A stretch of DNA of 64,000 nucleotides, taken from an uncultured Fretibacterium sp. (GTDB lineage: Bacteria > Synergistota > Synergistia > Synergistales > Aminobacteriaceae). Numbering within the stretch: position 1 is the stretch's first letter; each line of letters begins with the position of its first letter. The DNA is taken from the NCBI GenBank assembly GCA_946186205.1, contig CAMHMH010000004.1:62001-126000 (forward strand). The letters run 5' to 3'. The translations under genes were made by a program, and so were the position numbers. The notes beneath the pieces are model-generated. The model was not told where the DNA came from. It saw only the letters and a list, made by a program, of their open reading frames with translations, and made no database searches. Below are positions 16,710 through 24,828 of this stretch, piece after piece.

Positions 16710-17918
16710 ATGCACCTTTCAGACAGAATACAGGCGTTGAAGATCTCACCTATAAGAAGATTGATACCGTATGCGGATGAGGCAAAAGCAAAAGGCAAGA
16801 AAGTATATCACCTCAATATAGGACAGCCCGACATAAAGACACCCGATGAATATTTCGAGGCGATAAGGAACTTTCACCCGCATACAGTAGCGTATCAGCC
16901 CTCGCAGGGCATAAAGGAATTGCGCGAGGCCATATCGGGCTACTATAAGGCAATGGGAGTACCGTATGAGCCTGATGAAGTTTACGTAACGTGCGGAGGA
17001 AGCGAGGCTCTTCAGTTCGCGGTGATGATACTGTGTGATCCCGGCGATGAGATTCTTGTTCCTGAACCTTTCTACGCTAATTACAACACGTTCGCAAAGC
17101 TCGCGCTCGCAAAACTGACTCCGATTCCCACGACAGCAGAGACAGGATTTCACCTTCCGCCCGAAAACGTCATAGAGAGTCTCATCAACTCAAAGACGCG
17201 GGCATTCTGGATCTCTCATCCCTGCAACCCCACAGGAGTCTCATACACTCCCGACGAAGTGAAAATGCTGTGCCGTCTCGCAAAGAAGCATGACATTTTC
17301 ATTATTGCCGATGAGGTTTACAGGGAATTTATTTACGAGGCCGGGGACTTTATGAGCTTCGGAGCTGTTGAAGACGCAAGAGACCGCGTTATTATGGTTG
17401 ACTCAGTGTCGAAAAGATTCAGCGCGTGCGGTGCTCGTATAGGTTGCATTGCGATAAAGAACAAGGCTTTTCTCGCTGAAGTAATGAAACTCTGTCAGGG
17501 AAGATTGAGCGTCTCACAGGTTGAACAGGTCGGCGCGGCTGCATTGTACCGTACACCAAAGAGTTACCTTCAGGAAGTCAACGCGGAGTACAAGATTCGG
17601 CGTGATGTTTTGTACAAGGGCTTGAAGGAGATTGACGGCGTTGTGTGCCATGAGCCTAAAGGAGCGTTCTACACGATGGTGAAACTGCCTGTCGATGACT
17701 CCGAGAAGTTTATCATCTGGCTGTTACAGAATTTCGACATCAACGGCGAGACAACAATGGCGGCACCCGGAAGCGGATTTTACGCCGAGCCCGGTTTAGG
17801 CATGGACGAGGTGAGAATGGCTTACGTACTCAAGAAAGAAGACTTAGAGAAAGCATTGAACATTCTCAAAAACGCGCTTGAAGTTTACCCGGGAAGAGCT
17901 GAAGCAATAAAGGCATAA
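16710..17918 (+). CDS. PLP-dependent aminotransferase, class I/II (aspartate aminotransferase family)
   Basis: 402-aa fold-type I enzyme. It shows YHLNIGQPDIKTP at the N-terminus, YQPSQGIKELREAI, the HPCNPTGV segment, DEVYREF and the PLP lysine in SVSKRFSACGARIG. RMAY near the end carries the substrate-carboxylate arginine. Substrate specificity (Asp, aromatic or branched) cannot be fixed from sequence alone. It has its own GGAGG and lies 12 nt after gpmA, so co-transcription is likely; a terminator follows. Confidence 0.9.
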   Translation: MHLSDRIQALKISPIRRLIPYADEAKAKGKKVYHLNIGQPDIKTPDEYFEAIRNFHPHTVAYQPSQGIKELREAISGYYKAMGVPYEPDEVYVTCGGSEALQFAVMILCDPGDEILVPEPFYANYNTFAKLALAKLTPIPTTAETGFHLPPENVIESLINSKTRAFWISHPCNPTGVSYTPDEVKMLCRLAKKHDIFIIADEVYREFIYEAGDFMSFGAVEDARDRVIMVDSVSKRFSACGARIGCIAIKNKAFLAEVMKLCQGRLSVSQVEQVGAAALYRTPKSYLQEVNAEYKIRRDVLYKGLKEIDGVVCHEPKGAFYTMVKLPVDDSEKFIIWLLQNFDINGETTMAAPGSGFYAEPGLGMDEVRMAYVLKKEDLEKALNILKNALEVYPGRAEAIKA

Positions 17919-17934
17919 CGAGAGATAAAAATTT

Positions 17935-17973
17935 CCCCGCCTGAGTCATGAAACTTAGACGGGGATTTTTTTG
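17935..17973 (+). terminator. Rho-independent terminator after the aminotransferase gene
   Basis: Stem CCCCG-c-CT-g-AGT/ACT-t-AG-a-CGGGG followed by ATTTTTTT, ending the gpmA-aminotransferase unit. Confidence 0.8.
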
Positions 17974-17982
17974 TGTCAGAAT

Positions 17983-18204
17983 TTATTCGGCTGTGTGAAA
18001 ATGTTTTATCCCTTTGTATTTCACACATGCTCCCTTTGTCCTGCAAAGCCTGCTCATGTCCTCAGAACCCGCAAAGCTGACATGCGCTATATATCCGTCA
18101 TGGCTCAGAACTTCACACGGAACAAGATTATTATTCGCGCATTCACGTCTGAGGGCTTCAATTCTACGAGGAGGATTAATGATTTTGCCTTTGCCGCTCG
18201 ACAC
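17983..18204 (-). CDS. Hypothetical 73-aa protein
   Basis: A small basic, Cys-containing frame (KIINPPRRIEALRREC... ending KYKGIKHFHTAE) with coding-like composition. The only start is a GTG at 18204 without a visible Shine-Dalgarno. It lies beyond the terminator of the LplT-like gene and converges on the terminator at 17935. It could be a real small gene or the 3' part of a decayed one. I recognise no family. Apart from this and the two terminators, 17919-18303 holds nothing I can support. Confidence 0.35.
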   Translation of the reverse strand: MSSGKGKIINPPRRIEALRRECANNNLVPCEVLSHDGYIAHVSFAGSEDMSRLCRTKGACVKYKGIKHFHTAE

Positions 18205-18246
18205 CGGAACGGGTACGCTTGCGCAATTCGACTTTTACTAACCCAA

Positions 18247-18281
18247 CAAAAAATGCCCAGTCCCACGCAAAGAGACCGGGC
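18247..18281 (-). terminator. Rho-independent terminator after the LplT-like gene
   Basis: On the minus strand GCCCGGTCTC-tttgcgt-GGGACTGGGC folds into a strong stem followed by ATTTTTTG. It lies 23 nt past the transporter stop. Confidence 0.8.
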
Positions 18282-18303
18282 AAAAAATTTTATGCTTCAC
18301 ACG

Positions 18304-19563
18304 TTACAGCAGTCCCACAAGAAGACCAACGATAAAAGTTGCAGGCCCCATCGTCAGGAACAATTGCGGAATACTCGCGCCCAACGAAATCAACACGCTC
18401 GCACCTACAGCAGCAAGCACCATGAAAACAGAGTCGCTTATGTTCGAGCAGGCTATTACCCCTGAAACCTTGTCGCCCGCTTTCGTCTGCATTACAGCGT
18501 ATAATGGCACAATGTACAGCCCTCCGCAGAAAGCTATCACGAAAAGGCACGCAGTAATCATGAAGTTCTCCGGGCGGCTGAAGAAAGTCCATGCGTCAAT
18601 TATCGGAGTCCCTTCAGGCACAGGAGGACGGCTGCTCACATACCACAGTAACACGCTCGCGATTGCTATACCGTAAGCAGCAGCAGGAACATACTTTGAT
18701 GTTACTTTGCCTTTGAGGAGTGAGTCGCAGAACATAGAGCCGACTCCGATACCGCATGAGAATATAGCAAGGAATGACGTTGCGACGCTCTCATCAGCTC
18801 CGAGAATCGTACGGGCGTATGTCGGGAACTGCGCGAGAAACACTGAACCCACAAGCCAGAACCACGAGATTGCCAGCATTGAGCCGAAAACTTTCCTCAT
18901 CGGGTAAACGTCAGCAAACATTTCTTTCGTGCGCTTGACGATTCGGAATGAGACTTCACGCGAGGGGTCAATAGGTTTCGTCGGAGGAATGAACATTGAG
19001 AAGAGCCAGCCCAATGTCGCAATTGCTACCGCGAGTCCTCCTACCCAGTATATGCCGTTCTCCTTGAGAATCATTAACCCGCCCGCGATTGTTCCTGAGA
19101 GTATAGCAAGGTATGTGCCCATTTGTATTAGTCCGTTGCCCGCTATAAGCTCGTCTTCTGCGAGGTGCTGAGGAAGTATGCTGTATTTCGCCGGGCTGAA
19201 GAATGCAGACTGAGCACCCATCATGAACAGTACGAACATCAACAGCCAGACATTACCCAGCCAGAACCCTAACAGCGCGCCAGACATCACGACAATCTCC
19301 GCAAACTTTATCCATCTCATCAAGTCGGAGCGGTCGTACTTGTCAGCAAGATCTGAAGCAGTCGGAGCGAACACAAAGAACGGAAGTATGAATATCCCCG
19401 CCGCGGCGTTCACGAGTATACGCGGGTCAATCCCGGCAGCGTCACCGATTCGGTACGTTATGAGCATCATTAACGCGCTCTTGAAGAAATTGTCATTGAA
19501 CGCTCCAAGAAACTGCGTCCAGAACAACGGCATAAACCTTCTCACAAATAACAGCTTAATCAT
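18304..19563 (-). CDS. MFS transporter, LplT-like (lysophospholipid transporter family)
   Basis: 419-aa polytopic inner-membrane protein with about 12 hydrophobic segments. The N-terminal FWTQFLGAFNDNFFKSAL is the hallmark of LplT and of the MFS part of Aas-type acyltransferase fusions. DLADKYDRSDLMRWIKFAE is the A-loop, and FFSPAKYSILPQHL is also conserved. The likely role is flipping lysophospholipids inward for re-acylation. No acyltransferase is fused or adjacent, so the function is inferred. It lies 30 nt after cysS and may be co-transcribed with it. Confidence 0.82.
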   Translation of the reverse strand: MIKLLFVRRFMPLFWTQFLGAFNDNFFKSALMMLITYRIGDAAGIDPRILVNAAAGIFILPFFVFAPTASDLADKYDRSDLMRWIKFAEIVVMSGALLGFWLGNVWLLMFVLFMMGAQSAFFSPAKYSILPQHLAEDELIAGNGLIQMGTYLAILSGTIAGGLMILKENGIYWVGGLAVAIATLGWLFSMFIPPTKPIDPSREVSFRIVKRTKEMFADVYPMRKVFGSMLAISWFWLVGSVFLAQFPTYARTILGADESVATSFLAIFSCGIGVGSMFCDSLLKGKVTSKYVPAAAYGIAIASVLLWYVSSRPPVPEGTPIIDAWTFFSRPENFMITACLFVIAFCGGLYIVPLYAVMQTKAGDKVSGVIACSNISDSVFMVLAAVGASVLISLGASIPQLFLTMGPATFIVGLLVGLL

Positions 19564-19593
19564 TGCTAATCACTTCACACTTTCCACTGCTCA

Positions 19594-21021
19594 CTATAAT
19601 TCCCGCTTCCATTTCGTTCCCTGCGGTGTGTCCTCAAGAACAATCCCGCGAGCCTTTAACGAGTCGCGAATCTCGTCTGACCTCGCAAAGTTTTTAGCCT
19701 TCCTTGCTTCTGCGCGTTCCTGTATGAGTCTCTCAATCTCTGCTGACTCTGCGTCGTGTTCTGTCTCTGCGTCATCACTGCCAATCACGCCGAGTATTGA
19801 GTCGTATTCATCAAGAGCATTCTTTGAGAGCGTGTAGAATTTTTCCGGGAGAGTCTCATTCTCTTTCAGGCTTGTATTGATTAAGTAAACGGCATCGAAC
19901 AATATACCCATAGCGGCGGCTGTGTTGAAGTCGTCATTCATTGCGTCAGAAAATTTTTTGCGCAGGTCTTCAAGCTGTGATTCGAATCCGGCCATGTCGA
20001 AACCTGACTCACCGACTCGATTCCTTGCCGCGAAGTCTAAATCACTCCGGCAATTTCTGAGACGTTCGACTCCTGCTGCTGACTGCTCAAGGGATTCGGG
20101 CGTGAAGTTTATCGGGCTTCTGTAGTGCGCGCTCAGCATGAAGAATCTTATCGCTAACGGCGGGTACTTCTTGAGTGCGTCGCGTGCTGTAACAAAATTT
20201 CCGAGGGACTTCGCCATCTTCTCACTGTCGATTAGGAGAAAGCCATTATGCAGCCAATAGTTTACGAAAGGTTTGCCGGAATCTGACGCTGCCTCGCTCT
20301 GTGCTGCTTCATTCTCGTGGTGAGGGAACATCAGATCTACTCCGCCTGAATGAATGTCTATGTTGTCGCCGAGATATTTTGATGACATAGCAGAGCATTC
20401 AATGTGCCAGCCTGGTCTGCCGTTGCCCCAGGGACTCGGCCATGAAGGCTCGCCGGGCTTCTCTGCTTTCCACAATGCAAAGTCGAGGGGATCTTTTTTC
20501 TTTTCGCCGGGTTCAATTCGCGCACCTGCTTCGAGGTCTTCAAGATTCTGTTTGCACAATGAGCCGTATTTAGGCCAGCTCTTTATGTCAAAGTAAACAT
20601 CACCGTTTGACTCGTAAGCATGTCCGTTTGAGATTATGCGCTGAATTGTCGCTATGATTTCGGGAATGTGATCCGTTGCTCTTGGTGCTACGTCAGGCCG
20701 TCTTATTCCGAGAGCGTCCGCGTCCTTATTGTACTCGGCAATGAATCTTTCAGCGAGTTCCGCGACTGTGATTCCTTCTTTGTGCGCGCGGTGAATCATT
20801 TTGTCGTCAATGTCCGTGAAATTCTGCACAAACGTTACTTTGTAGCCCTCATGTTCAAGCCATCTCCTTAACACATCGAACACAATGAACGGCCTTGCGT
20901 TTCCTATGTGAAAGAAGTCATATACAGTCGGGCCGCATGAATAAAAGCTCACATGCCCGGGCTTAATGGGAATAAATTCTTCCTTCTTCCGGGTCAGATC
21001 GTTGAATAGTTCGAGGCTCAA
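19594..21021 (-). CDS. cysS: Cysteinyl-tRNA synthetase
   Basis: 475-aa class I synthetase. The zinc-ligand Cys and HIGH-type motif lie in FYSCGPTVYDFFHIGNARPF, the second zinc region in GWHIECSAMSSKYLG and HHENEAAQSEA, and the KMSKS equivalent is SEKMAKSLGNF. A C-terminal anticodon-binding helical domain ends in the usual TPQGTKW. The start is TTG at 21021 with AAAGGA about 10 nt upstream. Confidence 0.96.
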   Translation of the reverse strand: MSLELFNDLTRKKEEFIPIKPGHVSFYSCGPTVYDFFHIGNARPFIVFDVLRRWLEHEGYKVTFVQNFTDIDDKMIHRAHKEGITVAELAERFIAEYNKDADALGIRRPDVAPRATDHIPEIIATIQRIISNGHAYESNGDVYFDIKSWPKYGSLCKQNLEDLEAGARIEPGEKKKDPLDFALWKAEKPGEPSWPSPWGNGRPGWHIECSAMSSKYLGDNIDIHSGGVDLMFPHHENEAAQSEAASDSGKPFVNYWLHNGFLLIDSEKMAKSLGNFVTARDALKKYPPLAIRFFMLSAHYRSPINFTPESLEQSAAGVERLRNCRSDLDFAARNRVGESGFDMAGFESQLEDLRKKFSDAMNDDFNTAAAMGILFDAVYLINTSLKENETLPEKFYTLSKNALDEYDSILGVIGSDDAETEHDAESAEIERLIQERAEARKAKNFARSDEIRDSLKARGIVLEDTPQGTKWKREL

Positions 21022-21073
21022 AAATTTTCAGTCCTTTCTTGGGATTTAATTTGCAGATATTTTACACTACTAA

Positions 21074-21105
21074 CAAAAAATCCCCCCGGCGTTAAACCAG
21101 AGGGA
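21074..21105 (-). terminator. Rho-independent terminator after the Synergist-CTERM gene
   Basis: On the minus strand CCCTCTGG-tttaacg-CCGGGGGG followed by ATTTTTTG, 20 nt past the stop of the gene at 21125. Confidence 0.75.
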
Positions 21106-21124
21106 CAATAATAAATCCTTTGCG

Positions 21125-22243
21125 CTATTTTCTCTTCAGCATGAACGGAATCACCGCAAGCATAATCATTCCCGCGTAACCTGAACTGCATCCGCTCGAA
21201 CTGCTGCTCTTAGGGTCATAGCCTGTTACGGTGGCAGTAGTTATTCCCGCCGGAGTCCCCTCAAGCTCTGAGGCTGTAAACTCCCGTTTGCTTGTTACGT
21301 AGTTTGTGTAAACGAAGACTGTTATTTTCTCGTCAGTCATGGCCGCAAACACTTCACGCCGTGTGTTGTCCCGAATGAGCTTTATATTTGGCGATGATGA
21401 TACTATTTCAGCTTCTTCAAACAATGACCGCTCCGCATAATGCCGTATCGTGTTCACATAAACATCTCCGCTCTGCCTCTGCTCTGCGTAAAATAAATTG
21501 TTGCTTTCGTCAGGGCACATAGCCTTCACGGGATAATCAGTGCTTATGACCCTCTCTGATCTTCCAGTCCTCCGCAGAACATCAATGCCGTAAGAATGTC
21601 CGATAAACGCGGCGGAGTTTGCTGCTCCGAGTATGACTGAAGCGCCCGGGCTGACATCAAAGCTCTTGAAGATTTTCACATCATCTTTCAGCTGGCCGTC
21701 GAACCGTATATATCTCAGATCATCCCCGGCCTTTGCGAGCACGTGTATGACTATTGTGTCTACCGCAATGTCGCAAATCTCTGTGTCGTAACCGTCCCGG
21801 CTTATGACTTTTGAGCAGTCGAAAGAGCTTTTGACACTGAATGCTGACGCGCTTACGTCGTATATCCTCGCGCCTGATGTCAGGAATATACTGTAGCCGT
21901 TCTCCGAAAATCCAGCGTGCTCAGTGCCGAATACCCCGGCAATATCATGGCTCTCTGAGATTTCCCCAAGATTTGACGGGCTGAACACATACCCTTTGTC
22001 CCCGGAGTCTGAAGCGTAACGGTCAAGCAGAAGTATTTTTGTATTGCTGCCACTCCAGTATGATGTGAGAAACGGCGACGGTATACCCGGGTTGTAGTGT
22101 GTTGAAGACAGCTCAATGTCGGATGACTGATTAGTCCATATTGTGCCGAGCATGCCTTCTGTAGTAGTGTAGATGAAATCAGCATATGAGACTCCGCAGG
22201 GCAAAAGCAGAATCATTAATGACAGTATAAATTTCCTCAGCAT
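21125..22243 (-). CDS. Secreted Synergist-CTERM protein of unknown function
   Basis: 372 aa. Signal peptide MLRKFILSLMILLLPCGVSYA, then a body of short beta-rich segments that could be a propeller-like fold, though I see no clear repeat. The C-terminus is SSSSSGCSSG, a hydrophobic stretch AGMIMLAVIPFML, and KRK. This matches the Synergist-CTERM sorting signal described for Synergistota, thought to be processed at the cell envelope. It is the last gene of an operon after a tolC-like gene and a transglycosylase (4-nt gap). The function of the body is not recognised. Confidence 0.75.
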   Translation of the reverse strand: MLRKFILSLMILLLPCGVSYADFIYTTTEGMLGTIWTNQSSDIELSSTHYNPGIPSPFLTSYWSGSNTKILLLDRYASDSGDKGYVFSPSNLGEISESHDIAGVFGTEHAGFSENGYSIFLTSGARIYDVSASAFSVKSSFDCSKVISRDGYDTEICDIAVDTIVIHVLAKAGDDLRYIRFDGQLKDDVKIFKSFDVSPGASVILGAANSAAFIGHSYGIDVLRRTGRSERVISTDYPVKAMCPDESNNLFYAEQRQSGDVYVNTIRHYAERSLFEEAEIVSSSPNIKLIRDNTRREVFAAMTDEKITVFVYTNYVTSKREFTASELEGTPAGITTATVTGYDPKSSSSSGCSSGYAGMIMLAVIPFMLKRK

Positions 22244-22247
22244 AAGT

Positions 22248-22970
22248 TTATTTCTCCTTCTTATATTGACGCAGTAATGTTGATATTATCATGTCGGCTT
22301 CGCTTTGATGCCTTTCACGTTTCGGGGAGCTGTTTCTTCTTTGCGTGTCGTCAGCTCTTCTTTTTGTTTCGTCAGCTCTAGGTGTCTCAGCTCTCGGGGT
22401 GTCAGGTCTTTTTGTCTCGTCAGCTTTTGTTATTCTGGATTCTGTGCCTCTGTCTTTTGCCCGCAAGCCGTTCACGGTAGCCGTAACTTTGTCGCGCAGT
22501 TTCGTGTTGCCCGCGCTGTAACGCATGAGTCCTTTGCGAAAATCACCGTCAGATTTCCTCATGCAGTCCCGGAAAATTTCTGTCCCGAAAAATATATTTG
22601 TCCTCGCGTCAAACATATCATTTGCCCGTCTCACATTGGGGAATCTCTGCTTGATTGCTTTCTCGTGGACGTTCCAGCGAACCTGCATTAATCCGTAATC
22701 GCCGCCCTTTGACACTGCTTTGTTGTTGACTGTCGACTCATGAACGATTATTCCGGCTATGATGTAAGGATCCTGCTTGAATTTCTCTGCCGCTTCAAGA
22801 ACAATTTCGGCGTATCTCTTTGCGCTTGCCTGTTCAAGCCTGGGATTAACGCTCGTGAAAAGCTGGTAGATATTCCGCGCTCGCCTGTCGGGTGTCTTGT
22901 CCGCAGAATGTGAGTCCCCCGCGAGAATGAAGACGAATATCACGGCGCATAAAAATTTTCGTCCTCTCAT
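22248..22970 (-). CDS. Secreted lytic transglycosylase (SLT domain)
   Basis: 240 aa. Signal peptide (FLCAVIFVFILAGDSHSA), then an SLT/lysozyme-like domain at about 45-160. The catalytic Glu is in IAGIIVHESTVNNKAVS, followed by GDYGLMQVRWNVH and the RYSAGNTKLRDKV segment. It cleaves peptidoglycan glycan strands in the periplasm. The last 70 residues are a charged low-complexity tail with repeated TPRA/DETKRRAD units. It overlaps the tolC-like gene by 4 nt, which suggests the two act together, for example in making room for an envelope complex. Confidence 0.85.
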   Translation of the reverse strand: MRGRKFLCAVIFVFILAGDSHSADKTPDRRARNIYQLFTSVNPRLEQASAKRYAEIVLEAAEKFKQDPYIIAGIIVHESTVNNKAVSKGGDYGLMQVRWNVHEKAIKQRFPNVRRANDMFDARTNIFFGTEIFRDCMRKSDGDFRKGLMRYSAGNTKLRDKVTATVNGLRAKDRGTESRITKADETKRPDTPRAETPRADETKRRADDTQRRNSSPKRERHQSEADMIISTLLRQYKKEK

Positions 22971-24592
22971 TTATCCGTCTCCTTTGTGTCTTTCTGTTCT
23001 GCCTGTTCTGCTGAAGGCGTTGTGCTTTGTTCAGTGTTAGTTTTTTCTGAAGGCTTTATCTTCTTCCTTGCTTTTGTTCTGGGAGCTTTCTTTGTGTCCT
23101 GCTTCTTTGTGTCCTGTTCTGTGTCCTTTGAGTCTGACTTTGCGTCTTTTGCGTCAGATTTGGGAGTGAGCATAGCTTCCGGGTATCTCTGCTTAGGGTT
23201 TATCCTTGTGCCTTTTGCTGAAGTTTTCGGGCCAGTCCTGAGATTTTTCACGCCGAGCTCGCCTACGATTTCGTTTCCTTTTCCGTAACGTGAGAGAGCC
23301 TCGCTCCATGTGCCGCTCTCATCAGGCGAATAATCACCGACAGCCTTCCGCATGGCCACGAGCGCGACATACATATTCCTCACAGCGTCAAGATATTCCG
23401 TCCTCACTGACTGATATGCCGTCTGGGCGTTAATCAGATCTATCTGCGCCCCCATTCCTTCAGCGTACATAAGCTCGGTGATTCGCAGCTCCTCTTCTGC
23501 ACGTTCAACCTGCCTTTGCTTGTCATGCTCTGCTGCTGAAGCGTTCCTCCAGTTGTTCATAGCTACCGTGATGTCCCGGCGCGTTTCTTCCTTGAGAGCG
23601 TTGAGACTCGACTCTGCTGCCTGAATGAGCCTGTCAGCGTTGAAGACTTTGTACTTTGTTGTTTTGCCGTCAGTGATAGGCACGCTGAAAACGAGAGACC
23701 CTCCGGCCTGCTGGTTATTCGGTGTCGCGTAACCTTCAGGATCTGACCACGGAGTAATCTGGAACGCGAAATCAAGCGTCGGTGATAATCCTTTTGCTGT
23801 GAGTCTCTTAACGAGTTTTGCGCGTTCAAGAGTGAGTCTTGCGGCGCGAACGTCAGGGCGGAATTGCAATGCGTCCTCAAAGTTAAGTGCAACGTCAAAT
23901 TCCGGGACTTTCAGTTCTTCGTCAACAGGTTCAACATCAAGCCCCCCGGCCATGAGCGACAATTCGGCAATAAGATTCAAGTATGCAGTCTCGGCTGTCT
24001 TTTCGAGGGTCTCAGCTGCTACAACTTGGGCTTCACTTCTCACAATGTCAAGTTTCGGGACTAACTCCTGATTGTATTTCTCAACCGTAACTCTATGATT
24101 CTCCGAACGCTGCAACAGTATCTCGTGCTGTAGCTTCATGTTCTCACGGGCTAATACTGCCGACCACCATGCATCCTCAGCCGCCGCTATCATTGTGTTG
24201 ATGTTGTTGTCGAAATTAGCGCGCGTTACCTCATAGCCGAGTATGTTCTGCTGCTCGTCAAGTTTGTAGCTTCCGCTGATGTCGATACGCTGAGTGAGTC
24301 TGAGTCCGATATTCCCCGCAAAAACATGCTCCTGTGATCCCTGCTTCGTAACGTATGAGCCTGTGAATGTTCCGCTTGTTGAGGGACGCTGATAGCCTAC
24401 GGACGCAAGCACGGAGTAATAACTTGCCTCAACATTCTTCATGCCGGCCCTTAACGTGTGGTTGTTGAGGAGAATCTCGCGGATGAACTGAGGAAGAGTC
24501 ATCGCGACGGAAGCAAATGATTCTGAAGGAATGAAAATCATCACCGTTAGAATCATCACGGCCAAAAATTTTTGATGTTTCAGGATTTTCAC
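22967..24592 (-). CDS. TolC-family outer-membrane efflux protein
   Basis: 541 aa. Signal peptide (FLAVMILTVMIFIPSESFAS), then two OEP-type repeats: LLNNHTLRAGMKNVEASYYSV near the start and a second coiled-coil half around ALNFEDALQFRPDVRAARLTLERA. Forms trimeric exit ducts for efflux or type I secretion. The last 110 residues are a hydrophilic Lys/Asp/Thr/Glu-rich tail (DAKSDSKDTEQDTKKQDTKK), unusual for the family. No inner-membrane pump or adaptor is adjacent. First gene of the operon with the transglycosylase and the Synergist-CTERM protein. Confidence 0.85.
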   Translation of the reverse strand: MKILKHQKFLAVMILTVMIFIPSESFASVAMTLPQFIREILLNNHTLRAGMKNVEASYYSVLASVGYQRPSTSGTFTGSYVTKQGSQEHVFAGNIGLRLTQRIDISGSYKLDEQQNILGYEVTRANFDNNINTMIAAAEDAWWSAVLARENMKLQHEILLQRSENHRVTVEKYNQELVPKLDIVRSEAQVVAAETLEKTAETAYLNLIAELSLMAGGLDVEPVDEELKVPEFDVALNFEDALQFRPDVRAARLTLERAKLVKRLTAKGLSPTLDFAFQITPWSDPEGYATPNNQQAGGSLVFSVPITDGKTTKYKVFNADRLIQAAESSLNALKEETRRDITVAMNNWRNASAAEHDKQRQVERAEEELRITELMYAEGMGAQIDLINAQTAYQSVRTEYLDAVRNMYVALVAMRKAVGDYSPDESGTWSEALSRYGKGNEIVGELGVKNLRTGPKTSAKGTRINPKQRYPEAMLTPKSDAKDAKSDSKDTEQDTKKQDTKKAPRTKARKKIKPSEKTNTEQSTTPSAEQAEQKDTKETDK

Positions 24593-24644
24593 GATAAGTT
24601 CACACCTTTAACTTGCTGAAATATTTTGCAAGTTATTATGACAC

Positions 24645-24828
24645 ATTCAGGATTGAGCGTAAATGCGGGTATCTTTCAGAATCAAAAATGGATTGGCGAT
24701 TCAAATTTCACGGAATCAAAAACGAATCGCATTCCCAAAATTTTGGCGTTCGGTTCACTGCTGACAGTCCAGGCTCAAATCTCATGCTACAATCTCAAGC
24801 ACTCAGAAACGAATCAAACGGAGGAAAT
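24645..24828 (+). repeat. Degenerate copy of the GANTC-rich repeat family
   Basis: Between tolC and the flavoprotein gene. Units such as TCAGAATCAAAAATGGATTGGCGATTC, GGAATCAAAAACGAATCGC and CTCAGAAACGAATCAAACGGAGG resemble the array at 10590. GANTC sites lie at 24679, 24698, 24713, 24724 and 24811. As at 10.8 kb, the last unit runs straight into GGAGG and a TTG start. A TACAAT just before it could be a -10 box. Confidence 0.55.

Noticed and set aside
17971-18465. 164-aa plus-strand ORF
   Set aside because: Runs through two terminators and the end of the LplT-like gene; composition is not coding-like and there is no Shine-Dalgarno.
22986-23288. 100-aa plus-strand Phe/Ser-rich ORF opposite the tolC-like gene
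   Set aside because: Mirror of the Lys/Asp-rich TolC tail.
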